From assembly GCA_021234155.1 (NCBI GenBank), contig JAJEKV010000082.1, positions 82,986 through 146,985 of the forward strand: a DNA stretch of 64,000 nt, given 5' to 3'. The stretch is from Isoetes taiwanensis (taxonomy: Eukaryota > Streptophyta > Lycopodiopsida > Isoetales > Isoetaceae). Position 1 is the first letter of the stretch. Every line of letters begins with the position of its first letter. Position numbers and translations under genes: made by a program. The notes under the pieces are model-generated. The model made no database searches and had not been told where the DNA came from. It saw only the letters and a list, made by a program, of their open reading frames with translations. Shown piece after piece: positions 42,663-54,955 of the stretch.

Positions 42663-45090
42663 TTAGGTCAATGGCATGCAAAATGCTAAATCCCCAAGGC
42701 CCCCAATGATGGTGATCAAGGCAAAGAAAAATCCCCAACTAATGAAGATGACAAAGATGATGGGAAAGGAAAGGAAAAAGACCAGAAATGAAAAGGATGA
42801 AGATGACAAAGATGATGGCAAAGGAAAGGAAAAGACCTCAAATGAAAAGGATGATGCCACGGGGAAAGGAAATTGTACTTTATACTAGGGTCGATTGGAA
42901 AACAAAAAGGTCAAGATCTGCATGCATGCCTTGAGAGAGGCGATAGGAGAAGGGATTATTGTTCTAGCGAGATCCTATCAATGCGATGAATGATGAAAGA
43001 TTAGGGGAGGACAGGTTAGGTGTGGCAATCTCAAAATTATATGACAATTGGAAGGAAAAGGGTTAGGGCAAACAAGAATGCCTAGCTTGTGTGAAGCAAC
43101 TAGAGGTTCCAACTATTGTTGCATGGCCTAGGGGCGATATTCAAGCTGGAGGGAACTACCGTTTCCTATAGATGTAGAACCATTGTCAATAATGTTTACC
43201 ACGGTGTAGCAAGAGGCCACTTCAACTTTCAAACATTATCCCACCAAAAGATGCAAGTCGGATTATGATTGTTCTCTGAAGCTATGATGAAGGTTAGAGG
43301 AGAGGTGAATGTTGTTGGGCTTCTTGTGTTAGAATGTTCACAATAGAGGAGTTGGTGGGAGCAAGAGCTACATATCAGGGGGAACATAAGTGTGATAGCG
43401 GGGAGGAATTTCATGTACACCATATTTGGCTATGCAATTGGGATGAAAGATCAAAGAAGAAAAGATTCCCATTGAATGGAAAGTGGATATGTTCAAAAGC
43501 ATGGATGGCTATACATGGAATTCCAACCTCTTCTTGGCACAAGCGGCAAAAGAGACATGAAAATGGTAGTAAAATTGCATTGCATGGGAAACGGCTTTGG
43601 TAAGGCCTACCTCAGAACTATAGCTGCAAAGGAAATATTTGAAAGATATGTGGATTTCAATCACGAGAAAAACATGCCACATAAGAGTAAGAAGGATGAG
43701 CAGGGGTAGAGTTATTGTTGAAAAGATTGCCATCCCATTGTACCGAGAAGAGCATATTAGAGGAAATAAATGCATTTTGGGGAACTTGGGTGGCCTCTAT
43801 ATCGACCAGATTTTAGTAGGCTATGGAATAAGCATTTCAAGCATGTGACCATAGCAACTTCAAACAACTTTGCCAAGTGCAATTTATGTGCTAATTTGAA
43901 GGAGACACTAGATAAGGCGTGCAACCAAGTCTAAGGGCAAAGATAAGGGAACATATGAAGGACCATATAGCCGGATCAACTATCATGTAGATCAACTTAT
44001 TGGATGTGGAGGACCTTATACGCAATGGAACCTAATAACTATCTATGTATTATACATGATAAAATGGACCAACAGAAGACTTGTCTTCCACAATTCAAGT
44101 ACATTCCTAAGTCATGTGGAAGATCATACCCTTTCTTGATTTCAATATTTGGGGCAATATTGCATGGGCGATCTCGGACCTATTATGGCCATTTCGAGTT
44201 TAGAGTTGTGGAGTGATGGTCGATTTTCACATTGGGAGTATCATGAGGTGTTTAGAAACTATGAGAAGGGTTACAATGGTCACCCTCTGAGGATCCCTCT
44301 GACTAGCCGGGCACTACATAGTGCATTGTTGGATGGAACCCCTAATAGTATTGAAAAGTTTAGCAAGGCAAGATTTAGGAGGAATGGACCTAATGAACAT
44401 GTTGGAGCTTCAACATCTCGTGCTAAACCTCGAGATGCTGAGAAAGCTCCTCTTGCAACTAGATAATTGTCTTTGGTCAAAATAAGAATAGGTGGATGTT
44501 TTCTTTCTTATCCTACTTAGCAATTTGTGGGTATTTTTTGAAAAGAGTCAATTTGGGGTTCCTAATGCCGGACATACTCATGAGGATGTGGATGCATTGT
44601 TTGGAAAATATAGTCATGTATTGAGGCAATGACGGTTACCAACTTTCCCAGGGCTATTGGAAATATTTCATGGATGTACAAATCCATCTCCTATAGGATC
44701 TATCATAGAAGAAGTGCACGATTGGAAGAGTTTGTGGATGGTTATGCTCGACATGGAAGGTCATTCTAGACCTCTTCAATTCACTTTTTTGGGTGAGAGA
44801 AGGGATTCCAATCATGCAATGGAAAATGAGACCTTCAGGAGGGAAGTGGAGAGGTGGGGCAGAAATTTGGCCTTGAGGGATGCAAATGGCAAGCCTATGA
44901 TACCTCTGGTCAACCAAAAGCTCTAAAACCAAGCGAAGAAGTCAAGCAATTGGGCTTGACTAAGGATGGCATCAATGACTACATCAAGCATTGGCAAACT
45001 AATTGAGATGAGACTAATCGTGCATTGATAGATTATTGGAAGAAGGTGATCAACTTGTTGGATGAGGTAGACACATCCTCGAGCAATTTC
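42663..45090 (+). pseudogene. GHTHED-type (DUF7869-like) transposase pseudogene
   Basis: Read across several frames, the plus strand follows the order of a protein family I know from mosses, lycophytes and invertebrates and recall as DUF7869; its role is thought to be transposon-related. In order: a Lys/Asp-rich start (42700-42880), KWICSKAWMAIHGIP (about 43480-43520), YREEHI (about 43740), NNFAKCNLCANLKETLDKA (43867-43920; two-Cys motif), DKMDQQKTCLPQF (about 44060-44100), GAILHGR (about 44150), GHTHEDVDALFGKY (about 44566-44612) and a C-terminal block (44657-44926). Frame changes and stops occur throughout, so it is non-functional as sequenced. I do not see terminal inverted repeats. Confidence 0.7.
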
Positions 45091-45920
45091 TTTGGAAGGG
45101 TGGTTCCCTAAAAAGTAAGTGGAAAACATTAGGCTGGTGTCTTGGCGAAGATGATGGTACCATTACTAGCATTGTGAAGGCATATGCTCCTCCTCAATCG
45201 ATAAACACTATGTTGGTCCTAAGAAGGATAGGCCAAAATATCTAGGCATGGATTGTTATGAACCTTCTCTTGGCGTGGAGTGCCACCAATTTGTAGTAGT
45301 AAAACCGGCGGATCTAGAGACCTATCCGGGTGTGGTTGGGATGGACTATCTCAGATATTTGCAAAGAAGAAGGTGATGTTAACTTCAATAAGGTCTTGGC
45401 GTGGAATGGTGGTGTCGGTACATGGGTTGAGTAATGTCATAGATAAAGAAAGATATTGATTGTTGGACAAAGAGGTGGAGGAGAAATCCTAGTGATCACG
45501 ATCTTTGGCTAGACATTGAAACCGTATTGTACTCATGGACTCCAAAAACTATTCCTAGTAAAACAGTGAGGAGTTACAATACCTCGGGATGTAAGGAATA
45601 AGGTTCTCATATCCTTGGGGATGTTGGTGGAAAAATGATACGAGTTACTATGTATCAATCACTTTTAATAAAAGTTGTGTACTACTTGAGTTTCATGATA
45701 TATGATTTTGTAATTTGAAGTTAAGGTGTGAATTTATATTCCCGTGTGTGATTATATGTTAACGTCTATTCTAGTCTAAGGGCAACAAAGTTACTAAAAA
45801 AGTGAATTTAACAAAGTTACTAAAAAGTGCAATATAAAATTTATCCCCAAAATTAAGACATAATCCCAATTTAATTGAATGATGGTTTTAAGCGCATTTT
45901 TGTACGTTTGCACAAAGCAT
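45091..45920. other. Intergenic after the transposase relic
   Basis: Text up to about 45600 may still be part of the relic, but no motif is recognisable. Two copies of the short phrase aacaaagttactaaaaa occur at about 45785 and 45812. Confidence 0.35.
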
Positions 45921-47818
45921 AAGTGGACACTTTGAAGCAATTTGAGTGTCCATTTCTTTACCAGTCGACTTTTGTGTGCGGTGGCTGGCTTTGTTTCCGT
46001 CGTTCGATTTCATCCATGGCTATGGAAATTCAAGAAAATTCCAAGTGGGATGTCGGTTATGGAACGCTACTCCAATTCAGAGATGGGTTGCTTTTAGAAG
46101 CATTCAACCTCGGAGGTACTTTTCTTTGCATTTGGGATTCTTGCCCTTTTGGTTGGAGGCGTGCAAATCGGGAGTTCTTCAAATTCGTCCGGTTTTTCCT
46201 TTGCGGATGGGCGAGACTTACGCAAACACATTGTCAAGGCCCGGGCTTGGGCCGAATGACGCCATGTTAATTCTTTGCGAGTTGTTTTCCGCGATACTAA
46301 ACTTTTGGTAATGCAGCGAGCCACGGTGGTCGTTGTGATCATCCTTGGAGGGATTCAGTTCTTGTCACATCGCTTTTTGGAGATTCTTTGGACCGCGATT
46401 ATTGCAAAGGCGATATGCTTTCTTGTGAGGAAGCAACTGCGATCTTTGTTATGATATGCTATACGCATTAAGTCTTTGGTTCTGCTGGAATTGACATGGG
46501 GATCTAAGTCTGAACCGTCATTCGGGTTAAGGGTGCGAGATGGTGACTATTATTATGTGCTTATTGATTGGGGCAGCAATTATGACATTAAACGAAATCT
46601 GGTCTTTTTCTGGGATTTCATTGAACAAAATTTGAGCTTCTATACAATTATGCCTATGATCATAGTCGGAGAACACATTCTGTTACCTAGATTATCAAAT
46701 GCAAAGCAAGCATCTTGGAAAGCCCACATTTCCCTGCGTATCTCTGACGATTTCCCAAAATCTCTCTTTATCACAAGCGGCGTTTGATAATGTGGGCATG
46801 GCGAACTTATCTTACGGGCGAGCTTTGGAACCGTCTATGCGGGGGCCAAGTTTTTTGTGTAAGTTATCCAAATCTACTCAAGGTTATGTGATTTTTTGCT
46901 GACCCTTTATTGCAACATGTGATTTTTGCTCGAAACTTTAAAATTAAGGGTTGTAACAAACTGATTGGAACTTTAAAATTAAGGGTGTTCTCCTATTACA
47001 AGCTTCGCCTCTTTCTATCACAACTTGTCATTTAATATTTGACAATTCTTATCATTTGAATTCTTGGATTCTTATGTTGCGGGATATGTATCAATCCGTA
47101 GCCAAGATTACCAAAGCGCTAAGAATGTCAATTGTAAGTAGTTATTTTCTAGAGTGAATGGCATCTTCTTTGCGGTTATTTGCATGAAAAGTTACTTACG
47201 CGGTCACTTGCAACCTCTCTTATTAGTTTTGAACTCCCAATTATCGGTTTACTGCGATCGGTTTATTTCTTGGAAACCCTATGGTCACCTTCTTTGCGAT
47301 GTTGAGCGAAATGCTATTTTTACAAGCATTTGTGATCAGTCTTGCACATATAGTTTCTTTGTGTCCTTCATTAAGCACTTCCAAGCACAAGCTTTCAAAA
47401 CTTGATATGGTGTCCATTTTTCAACAACTAGAGGGTGATTTAAATGATGCAAACCCGATCTTCTTGCCACCTACTCCCCACACATGTGTATGCCTTCATC
47501 ATGGCGAGTTATTGAAGCATGGGCTTTTTAGGTTAATTAAGGTTTGTAGTTTCGGGACTTTTTGGGAATTAATTGTTTAATATCGAACTTACTTTTTTTT
47601 GCAATTTAGATGCTGCGGCTAGAACATCATGGGCTCTTGGTCTTATACTAGGTTACGCCTTGGGTGGGCACCTTTCTCGGGCATGGTCACGCATTTTGTT
47701 TTCTACAAGTGAAATTGGCATTTATGGATTTCTGCTGAAAATTTTTCTTACGTACACGCTTGACATTGAAAAGCACAAAGCGAGGAAAATGCAAAAGACC
47801 AAAAGCGAGGTTTTATAG
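45921..47818 (+). pseudogene. Unrecognised coding-like region
   Basis: Plus frames at 45923-46311, 46476-46902, 47154-47580 and 47573-47818 give protein-like text (for example DWGSNYDIKRNLVFFWDFIEQ and hydrophobic stretches around 47280-47400) in shifting frames. I do not recognise a family. The opening text at about 46010-46055 (ttcatccatggctatggaaa ...) recurs, diverged, at about 51000-51045. It may be a decayed gene or a transposon piece. Confidence 0.25.
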
Positions 47819-47820
47819 TC

Positions 47821-48353
47821 ATTGGCTACATCTGTCACAATAGCCTTTGTTAAGTTAGCTAATCAATACGTCATGACAATTTAAATGGGTGTACCTCTAA
47901 TAAGTTAGCATGCCTAGCCATCATGTCTAATATATCACTATCTATATTTCGTTTTTATTCCATATTGTTACTCTCCCTCTTCCTTTGAGTTGTTCTATTG
48001 TTGATCATTCCTCTCTTTTTATAAGCATGGAAGAAAGATCTGAGTATGAGTGTCTAAAGCTCTAGGAGTAAACATACTACATGTAGTATGAAGAAGATTG
48101 TATACCCTTGTTGGGGTTGGGATATTGCTTCGTTTTCTTGAGCGGATGGTATGACCAAAGCATCGGTGAGTGTCCAAATTTATGGGACATGGATTCACTA
48201 GTTTGTAGTTGAAAGGAGATGGATTGACTTTAAGTTCTTTTCTTAATGCTTTCTAGGGATGCAAACTTCACTCTAACATAATCCACGGCATGTGATATTG
48301 GGGCTGTGTGACATGTCATTTGCGTTTATTTCTCCAACTTATGATTCTAGGGC
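47821..48353 (+). repeat. 530-bp direct repeat, copy 1
   Basis: Starts ttggctacatctgtcacaat and ends near catgtcatttgc...tgattcta. Copy 2 is at 49122-49650, 1.3 kb downstream in the same orientation, with substitutions and small indels. The interval between holds no recognised gene. It could be a pair of short LTRs or a plain duplication; TG...CA edges and a primer site are not evident. Confidence 0.8.
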
Positions 48354-49121
48354 TTTTTGAATCTAAGATTAGAAGGGGGATATGCTGAATTTTTCATACA
48401 ACAATGTATCAGCCAAGTTTTGCAAGGAAATATTAGCCGTCATACCAACATGCCCGGTGTCTCGGCTCCTGCAACCCCTTGTTTAAAACCAGCAAATTGG
48501 TCAAGATATAAGACCTCCCTTTTCTTCACCATTTGCTTATTGAAAAGAACCATAAATTTCTTGGGGAAAGACAACGGCAAGATAATTAGTGTTTGAAAGC
48601 TCTATATGGCTTAAGGGGTGCGTACTACGTTTCTGCACGTAGAGTAGATCTTTCTTTGTTTATGGGTGGCTAACATGTATTTGTGCCGGGGGAGATAGTT
48701 TGCTCAAGATGTATCTCATGTCATCGTCGTCCGAGGTGCTGAGGTGCCTTGCTGATACGGTATGTATAGCGATCCTTGAATTGCCTTGTTGCGTGGCTGA
48801 AGGGAGGATGTTGAAGTATAAGCCATATTTTTACCCGCGCTTGACATAATGACATGGCACAATTTAGGCGGATGTTATTATGCTCTTGTCATAAAAGCTC
48901 CCCCTTCCATGTGAATTTAGGCTGTGTGTTCTTGCCACTAGACACCTCAATTTCAATAGGATTGATGTTATGTAACTTAAAGCAGTGATTTATTATCAAT
49001 GTGCACACTAACATGGACAAGAATGCTACGTAAGACATAGTTCTTTGTTAAGTTAACACATCTTATGTTGGTGAACTTTTATACTTAATAAATAATTATT
49101 ATGTGTGTAAATGCAAAGGAT
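48354..49121. other. Spacer between the 530-bp direct repeats
   Basis: About 770 bp with one short plus frame (48357-48596) that has no recognisable domain. No primer-binding-site or polypurine-tract pattern is seen. Confidence 0.4.
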
Positions 49122-49650
49122 TGGCTACATCGTGACAATAGCCTCTATTAAGTTAGCTAATATATCTGTCATGACAATTTAAATGGGTGTACCTCTAATA
49201 AGTTAGCATGCCTAGTCATCATGTCTAATATATCACATATTTCGTTTTTATTCCATATTGTTACTCTCCCTCTTCCTTTGAGCTGTTCTATTGTTGATTT
49301 CTCTCTTTTTTTAAGCATGGAAGAAAGGTCACAGGTATGGCGTCTAAAGCCCTAGGAGTAAACATACTAACTTGATGAGCAGGGCGCGTAGTATGAAGAA
49401 AATTGTATACCCTTGTTGGGGTTGGAGTATTGCTTATTTCGAGCGGATGGTATGACCAAAGCATCCGGTGGGGCCCAAGTTTATGGGACATGGATTCTTT
49501 GGTACGTAGTTGAAAGGAGATGGATTGACTTTAAGTTCTTTTCTTAATGTTTTCTAGGAATGCAAACTTCACTCTAACATAATCCACGGCATGTGATGGC
49601 TGGGCACGTGTGACATGTCATTTGCTTTTGTTTCTCAACTTACAGTTCTA
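49122..49650 (+). repeat. 530-bp direct repeat, copy 2
   Basis: Second copy of 47821-48353. Shared words include aatttaaatgggtgtacctc, ttactctccctcttcctttg and cttgttggggttgg. Differences are scattered, including a short insertion (gatgagcagggcgcg) near 49375. Confidence 0.8.
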
Positions 49651-52600
49651 TTATGCATTGCTATAAGTCCTGTTACAGCGAGATTTTACGATGATGATTA
49701 TCTTGAAGGATTTAATGAAAAGAAGAAGACGAGTTCAAAATGTTGCGCTTAAAGTCATTCTCATGTAAGCTCATTCTTTGTGTCCCTATTTTAGAAAAAA
49801 TTTGTATGTTAGATGGATCTTGTTAGCATATGACATGTGATGTGTCACCATTCTTAGATGACTAGGCATGACACGGATGTTCTTGACATGGATCTCCTAT
49901 AAAGCCATAGTCATGCTTTATAGTTCTTTATTCAATTTACTCATGGCGTTGCGATTTAGGTGTATCTCTTTCATTCTAGCATATTTGCATGCGGTGATCT
50001 TTCCGGATCTATTTGGTAGACCCACGGAATATGTTGAGAGAACTTTTTTTATTTTGGGGTGAAAAGGACACAAGGAACAATCGATATTAAAAATTTATAC
50101 GCATGCGGCTTTTTAATTAATCATCCGCGAGCTCGTTTTAGAAGTGATTTTTGACTCCAATATCAATAGGTGCGACATTGGACTCCAAGTTATTCTCCAG
50201 TTTTTGGAGATTGCCACTGTTGTTTAGCGGAAGCATCGTACTTACCCGGTTTTCGGTATTACTTGGAGGATGTGTCACGAGCAAGTCGGCGTATCAACTC
50301 TCGGCCGCTTCGCCCGGCCGAAAGCAGAAGCAAGGTTGGTTTAACTATCTCTTTTATGAATGTCTTGGAGAATCTAACGGATGCTTCTATCAATAGATTT
50401 TGAAGAATCGACAAAGCGATTGGTAGAGGAAGGGAAAATCTTGTCTCTTACGTTTGGGAAGATGTAACAACGCTAGAAGAGGTTCCTATAAATCCATTTA
50501 TTGGATTTATAAGGATTTGCGATATTTTGGTTATAGCAGTAACACCAGGAACAATCTAAATTGCCTTTCTCCTTGTTGAATTTGTAATGTTGGAAGTAAT
50601 AGTATATAAAACTCATGGAATATGACTAGGGTTTTGAGACACCCCAACTTGATATAGATTTCTCGATAGATGTGCATACTTGTGAAAGAGCATTTACGGT
50701 TTTGCCTGACTTTCCATGAATTTTCAAAAGTGTACGAATGGCGGAAGCCGGCCGGTTGGAATATGGAACATGCGGTGAGGAGAATTGATACATAATAGAT
50801 ATAGATGAAAATTCAAGTTTGGATGTATGAAATCCTTTTTGATACATGCATGCTTTTTGTAGATAATAATCGGACTTCCAATGCGGGGCTAATTGAATGA
50901 GGACATGATTGATTATGATTTGCTTGAAGACTTAATTATCTATATTGACACCACACATGGAACAATTTTGTCCACGTGAATACACCTACAAGCGTTGGAT
51001 TTCATCTATGGCTGTATAAATTCAAGAAAATTCTAAGTGGGTTGGGTTTGATTATCATTGACCATGGCTAGGGTTTTTCGATTGAGAGGAATGCTTGAGC
51101 GAGACATCTTTGGTTTGTTCCTCAAAGGATTCAAGCCTAGTCTGTCTATCCATATTCCATTCCATAAGAGCCCTTTGGCTTTCGCTCTGCTTAACCGATT
51201 ATCTTGATTTCTGAACTGAGTTCATATTTTCCATATATATACACAATGTTGCGCCTTGCCTTCGCCAAGCGTCTAGGTATGCCATTTGCTCTTTTCCTTA
51301 CTGCTCTGTACTTCATCCGAGAATTTTTTTGCATTTCAATTATAGTTACCATTTCAATTGCTATGCTCATCATTTTACCAAATTTTATAGGTCAACCTTT
51401 GGTTTGTCCATCATTATTTCAAACATTTTTGCCTCTTGCATTCGCCATTGCCCAAGACCTAGAGAGAAAAGAAATTGCTCCAAACAAGCACCAACTCTCT
51501 TATTCAAGAAGCTCTTTGAAAAGGAATCTAGCACTTACACCTATTTACTTGCAGATCTAAGCGATCTTGAGAAACTTGCTCTGGTATTGTTTCCCCCAAT
51601 TGCATTAGATGCTCATGGTTATAAAGTCCAATTCAATAACTTATATCTAGTATGACCTACAAAATATTCACTTTGGATGGTGGAGATTGGCTTAGAGCTA
51701 AAACTTTTCGGTAAAAAGTGAGCATTTTTTGTTTCTAGTTTTCTTTCTCTTTTTCTTTTTTTCTCTTGTAAAGTTGATTGGTTTTCACGAGGATTAAGCA
51801 TGTGAGTGTCACCCACTGTTGTCGATTTTTTGCAAAGATTAAAAAACCACCCACACCATATCCTACAATTTGTTATGCAAAGTAATCAAACGTGCTTTTG
51901 ACTAGTTCCTTTTTTCCTTTTTGAAATTCGACCTCTACCCTCATTTTCTCTTTTGTGGTGTAGAAAGCATTGTGAGAATGAGAATGCAAATAGGTGCCAT
52001 CAAGCAATATTATATTCTGATCGAGGGGCGGACTTGAACGCATATCAAGAGGATAGTGGCACTTCCTATAATTCAGTTATGGTCCTCCAAATGGCAAGAT
52101 GGAAGGATTAAGGAGTTGTATTCATGGAAATGAATATCAAGGTTTAAAAGATTGAAAGAGATCTAGATGGGGCTGATTTAGATGATGCCATTCAAGAGCA
52201 AAAGGCCTATGCATCAGCTATTTGCAAGTGCTTTCGGAATCGAGGTTTGAAGATAGCTCTATCCTTAAAATTTGAATTTTTTTCTCCTTTGCATATGCCT
52301 AAAAGTGCTACTTGGTTGCAAAAGGTTTGGTGAGCAAAAGTTGGCTGATTTAATATCATTCTATGGAACATCAAAAGCAGGTTGGAAAAGCAAAGAGTAA
52401 AGAAATTGTTTCAGCTTTTGGTTGATGGACAAGCTTTGAGAAGAGAGTATGCTGAATTTAAATTGCATGTTCAAGCAAATTGGCCACACATGAAGCTTGA
52501 AGAGTTAGGAGCTGCTATTGCATGTAATGAGGTACACGCTAACTCTTATAGTAATGTCTTTGAAATTGATCTGATTTACGCTTGTTCAATGTGCAAGTAA

Positions 52601-53320
52601 TGCCATATGCGAGGTATGTTTAGTCATCGAAGTGCTATAAAAGATAAGTTTCCTTGACGGGATGGAAAGCAAAATGTTGGATGCAGCAATTTGAATATTT
52701 ACTATAAATGGTCTGACGATTGTCTTGATTTTGACTTGAGGGATAGTGTTGAAATTTGGAAAAAAGATGTCAAATTAAGCAAATATATAATGCTACCTTG
52801 AGGACCATCTTGTATAAATGTTTATGAGAGTTTTTGCGTCAAAACATTGCGTTTTCTTTATAAAAACTCATTATTTTACGGGAACTTTTTGTTTTAAGGA
52901 AATTGGACTTTGTCCTACTATTTTAATATCGGATTGGACATGTTCTCTTTGAAATTTGAGATGTCCTATTTATTTTAAAACTAAAAAGGATTTTTGTTTA
53001 CCTCATTTTTCATAAAATTCGAACCACGATAAATGGCAGGCTTTTTATTTTGCTTCTAATTTGATTTTGTGATCTATACGGAGGCAATGCTTGTGTATCT
53101 TTCAAGGAGTAGACATTTTTGGTCAGCAAGCTTTGCGATGTGTGGATGGTAAAGAGATAATATGCAAAAAAAGTCTTATTTTGATTGTTTTTCCCTATGC
53201 ATGGATGGGTGTTTTATAGCTAGTTGAGTCAACTTACCCACTAGGGGTTTTATTAGTATAAGTGCATTGTATATTGTGCCTCTATTTTTGTTAATAATTA
53301 GAGCTTCACTTCCTTCAAAA
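49651..53320. other. Decayed intergenic DNA; no gene recognised
   Basis: Plus frames at 50151-50403, 51204-51655 and 52382-52600 read partly like protein (for example EKQRVKKLFQLLVDGQALRREY) but match nothing I know and are short. At 50998-51045 there is a diverged repeat of 46008-46055. The phrase ggactttgtcctactcgtttt from 33410-33460 recurs in part at about 52907. Confidence 0.35.
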
Positions 53321-53324
53321 AAAA

Positions 53325-53326
53325 TA

Positions 53327-53399
<73 letters not shown>

Positions 53400-53420
53400 T
53401 GTAATAATAATAATAATAAA
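53325..53420. repeat. (AAT)n microsatellite
   Basis: About 30 AAT/ATA triplets in a row with a single interruption (atatgtaataat) near 53398-53404. The Leu-rich minus frame over it is an artefact. Confidence 0.95.
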
Positions 53421-53479
53421 CTCTCAACAAACACATATACACTCCAGCCACTTTATTTGGCTCGAAATTTGAGTCCAAG

Positions 53480-53935
53480 CGCCCAGCGGGTTTGCCCGAG
53501 GCGAACCAGAAACTACCCGAGGCGAACCGCGGATTACCATGGCGAACCCCAGGGGCGTGGCATCGAATTGCGACTTAATGTCGCTTCTGCGTGGCATTCT
53601 TCTTAGGGTTAATGGCGAACAAACCCGGTTAAGTGTCGAGGCGTCGGCGGATCGATGTTCGCGTATGCGGCGTGCCGAACCCCACGGGGTTAAGCACAGG
53701 AACAGTCGGATCGAATCGGTTAGCGCGGATGCGGCAAATGGTCGCAGCGCCCGCCCGGGTTAAGCAGAGGCGGGCAAAAGGCGTCTTGGCCCGGGCGGCG
53801 GAGTTCCGCGTTTATGCGGCTGAGCACCGCACTCAGTTTGTACGATCTATCCCGAAGGAATTGATCCACCAAATTGTTGTTGAAGAGATTAAAATAAATC
53901 GGAGATTGGAGGTCAAAGATCTACTGCTGGAATAA
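53480..53935. repeat. GC-rich island with gcgaacc and cgggttaag words, part 1
   Basis: A sudden GC-rich patch in A/T-rich surroundings. The words gcgaacc or gccgaacc (about 53501, 53522, 53541, 53663) and gggttaag or variants (about 53618, 53688, 53755) recur without fixed spacing. Open plus frames (53539-53763, 53633-53935) are Arg/Ala-rich and match nothing recognised. Confidence 0.6.
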
Positions 53936-53965
53936 TTTCTTCTGTCTGTTGCCTAGATCGGCTCA

Positions 53966-54530
53966 TTACAAGCTTTTGCACAAACCCAAGGTGGGGTAAA
54001 GGGATGCTTCACCAAAAATTTCCCAATTCAAAGTTTCAATTTTTGCATGAGACCCATTTGGGCGGAATCTTTTGCCTTCTAGTTTGTTGCATTGCAGCTC
54101 GAGGATCAACCATAGCGATTTTTTGCAATTTGAGAAGGAATTGCTGGGAAGCTTGTTGAAGCTCAAGTCAAAATTGTAAAGAAGCGGTTTCCAATGTCCG
54201 CCAGGAGTTGATGCCACCAATTGATTTTCAGCCAAATCTAACTGTTTCAAACTAGCTGGCTACTTGATCTCGGCGAGGAATCACAGCGAAACATTTATTC
54301 CACAAGAGCAAGATTTCTAATTTTCCAATCGGCCAAATCACGGGGAGGTCGGTCCTTGCCGAGCATTTTCAAACAAACAAAGCTCCACAAGATGCACCCG
54401 CAGTTTCAGTTCGATGGCAACATTCCTGCCAAACTGTTCTCGTGTAGATAGATCAATTTCACCGCGAGATAACACCTTGTAATAGAGGCGAGATTATCTC
54501 GAACCTTGATGGGAATTTGTGGCAATACCC
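53966..54530 (-). pseudogene. Leucine-rich-repeat protein pseudogene
   Basis: Read on the minus strand, successive plant-type LRRs appear: LENxEILLLWNKC, then across a stop LKQLDLAENQLVAST, FDLSFNKLPSNSF, LILELQCNKLEG and further decayed repeats (residues from about 54400 down to 53990). This fits the ectodomain of an LRR receptor-like kinase or similar surface protein. No signal peptide, transmembrane segment or kinase is seen, and frames shift several times. It lies exactly between the two GC-rich islands. Confidence 0.65.
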
Positions 54531-54659
54531 AGCTTGAGTTAATGCATTTCCACCAAATCCGGGGACCTCTTCTAAGATTTCTGCGAAAGTTGTTGATCCA
54601 AGTGGGTATTCTTCCCTTTGGAAGTGATTATCAGCCAAATCTGATTCGAAGCTTAGACC

Positions 54660-54955
54660 AAGATTTTAGGGCCGCCTGGCGGCCCATGCTTGCCCAGGTT
54701 AAGCAGGGGCGGAGCCAGTAATAAATGCCCTGCGTTTGCCGGTTCGCCGCGGTTGGCTTAACCACGGTTCCGGGTTAGCGGCAGGCGAACCGGTTAATGA
54801 ATACCACCACGCAGCGCCGTCAACATGGCCCGGGTTAAACGCCCGAATCCACAGGGGTTCGCTGGCGGAGAATTTCGAGGTTAAGCTTAGGCCGAACCGG
54901 GCATCCCGAACTCAATTTGAGGGCCCGTTCGAAATACCCGCACTCAAAAGACATG
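54660..54955. repeat. GC-rich island with gcgaacc and cgggttaag words, part 2
   Basis: Same vocabulary as 53480-53935: gggttaa or ggttaag at about 54695, 54829 and 54871, and gcgaacc or gccgaacc at about 54785 and 54891. Together the two islands bracket the LRR relic, so that relic may have inserted into, or been carried by, one GC-rich repeat. Confidence 0.6.

Noticed and set aside
53176-53478. Leu-rich minus-strand frame
   Set aside because: It is the translation of the (AAT)n microsatellite.
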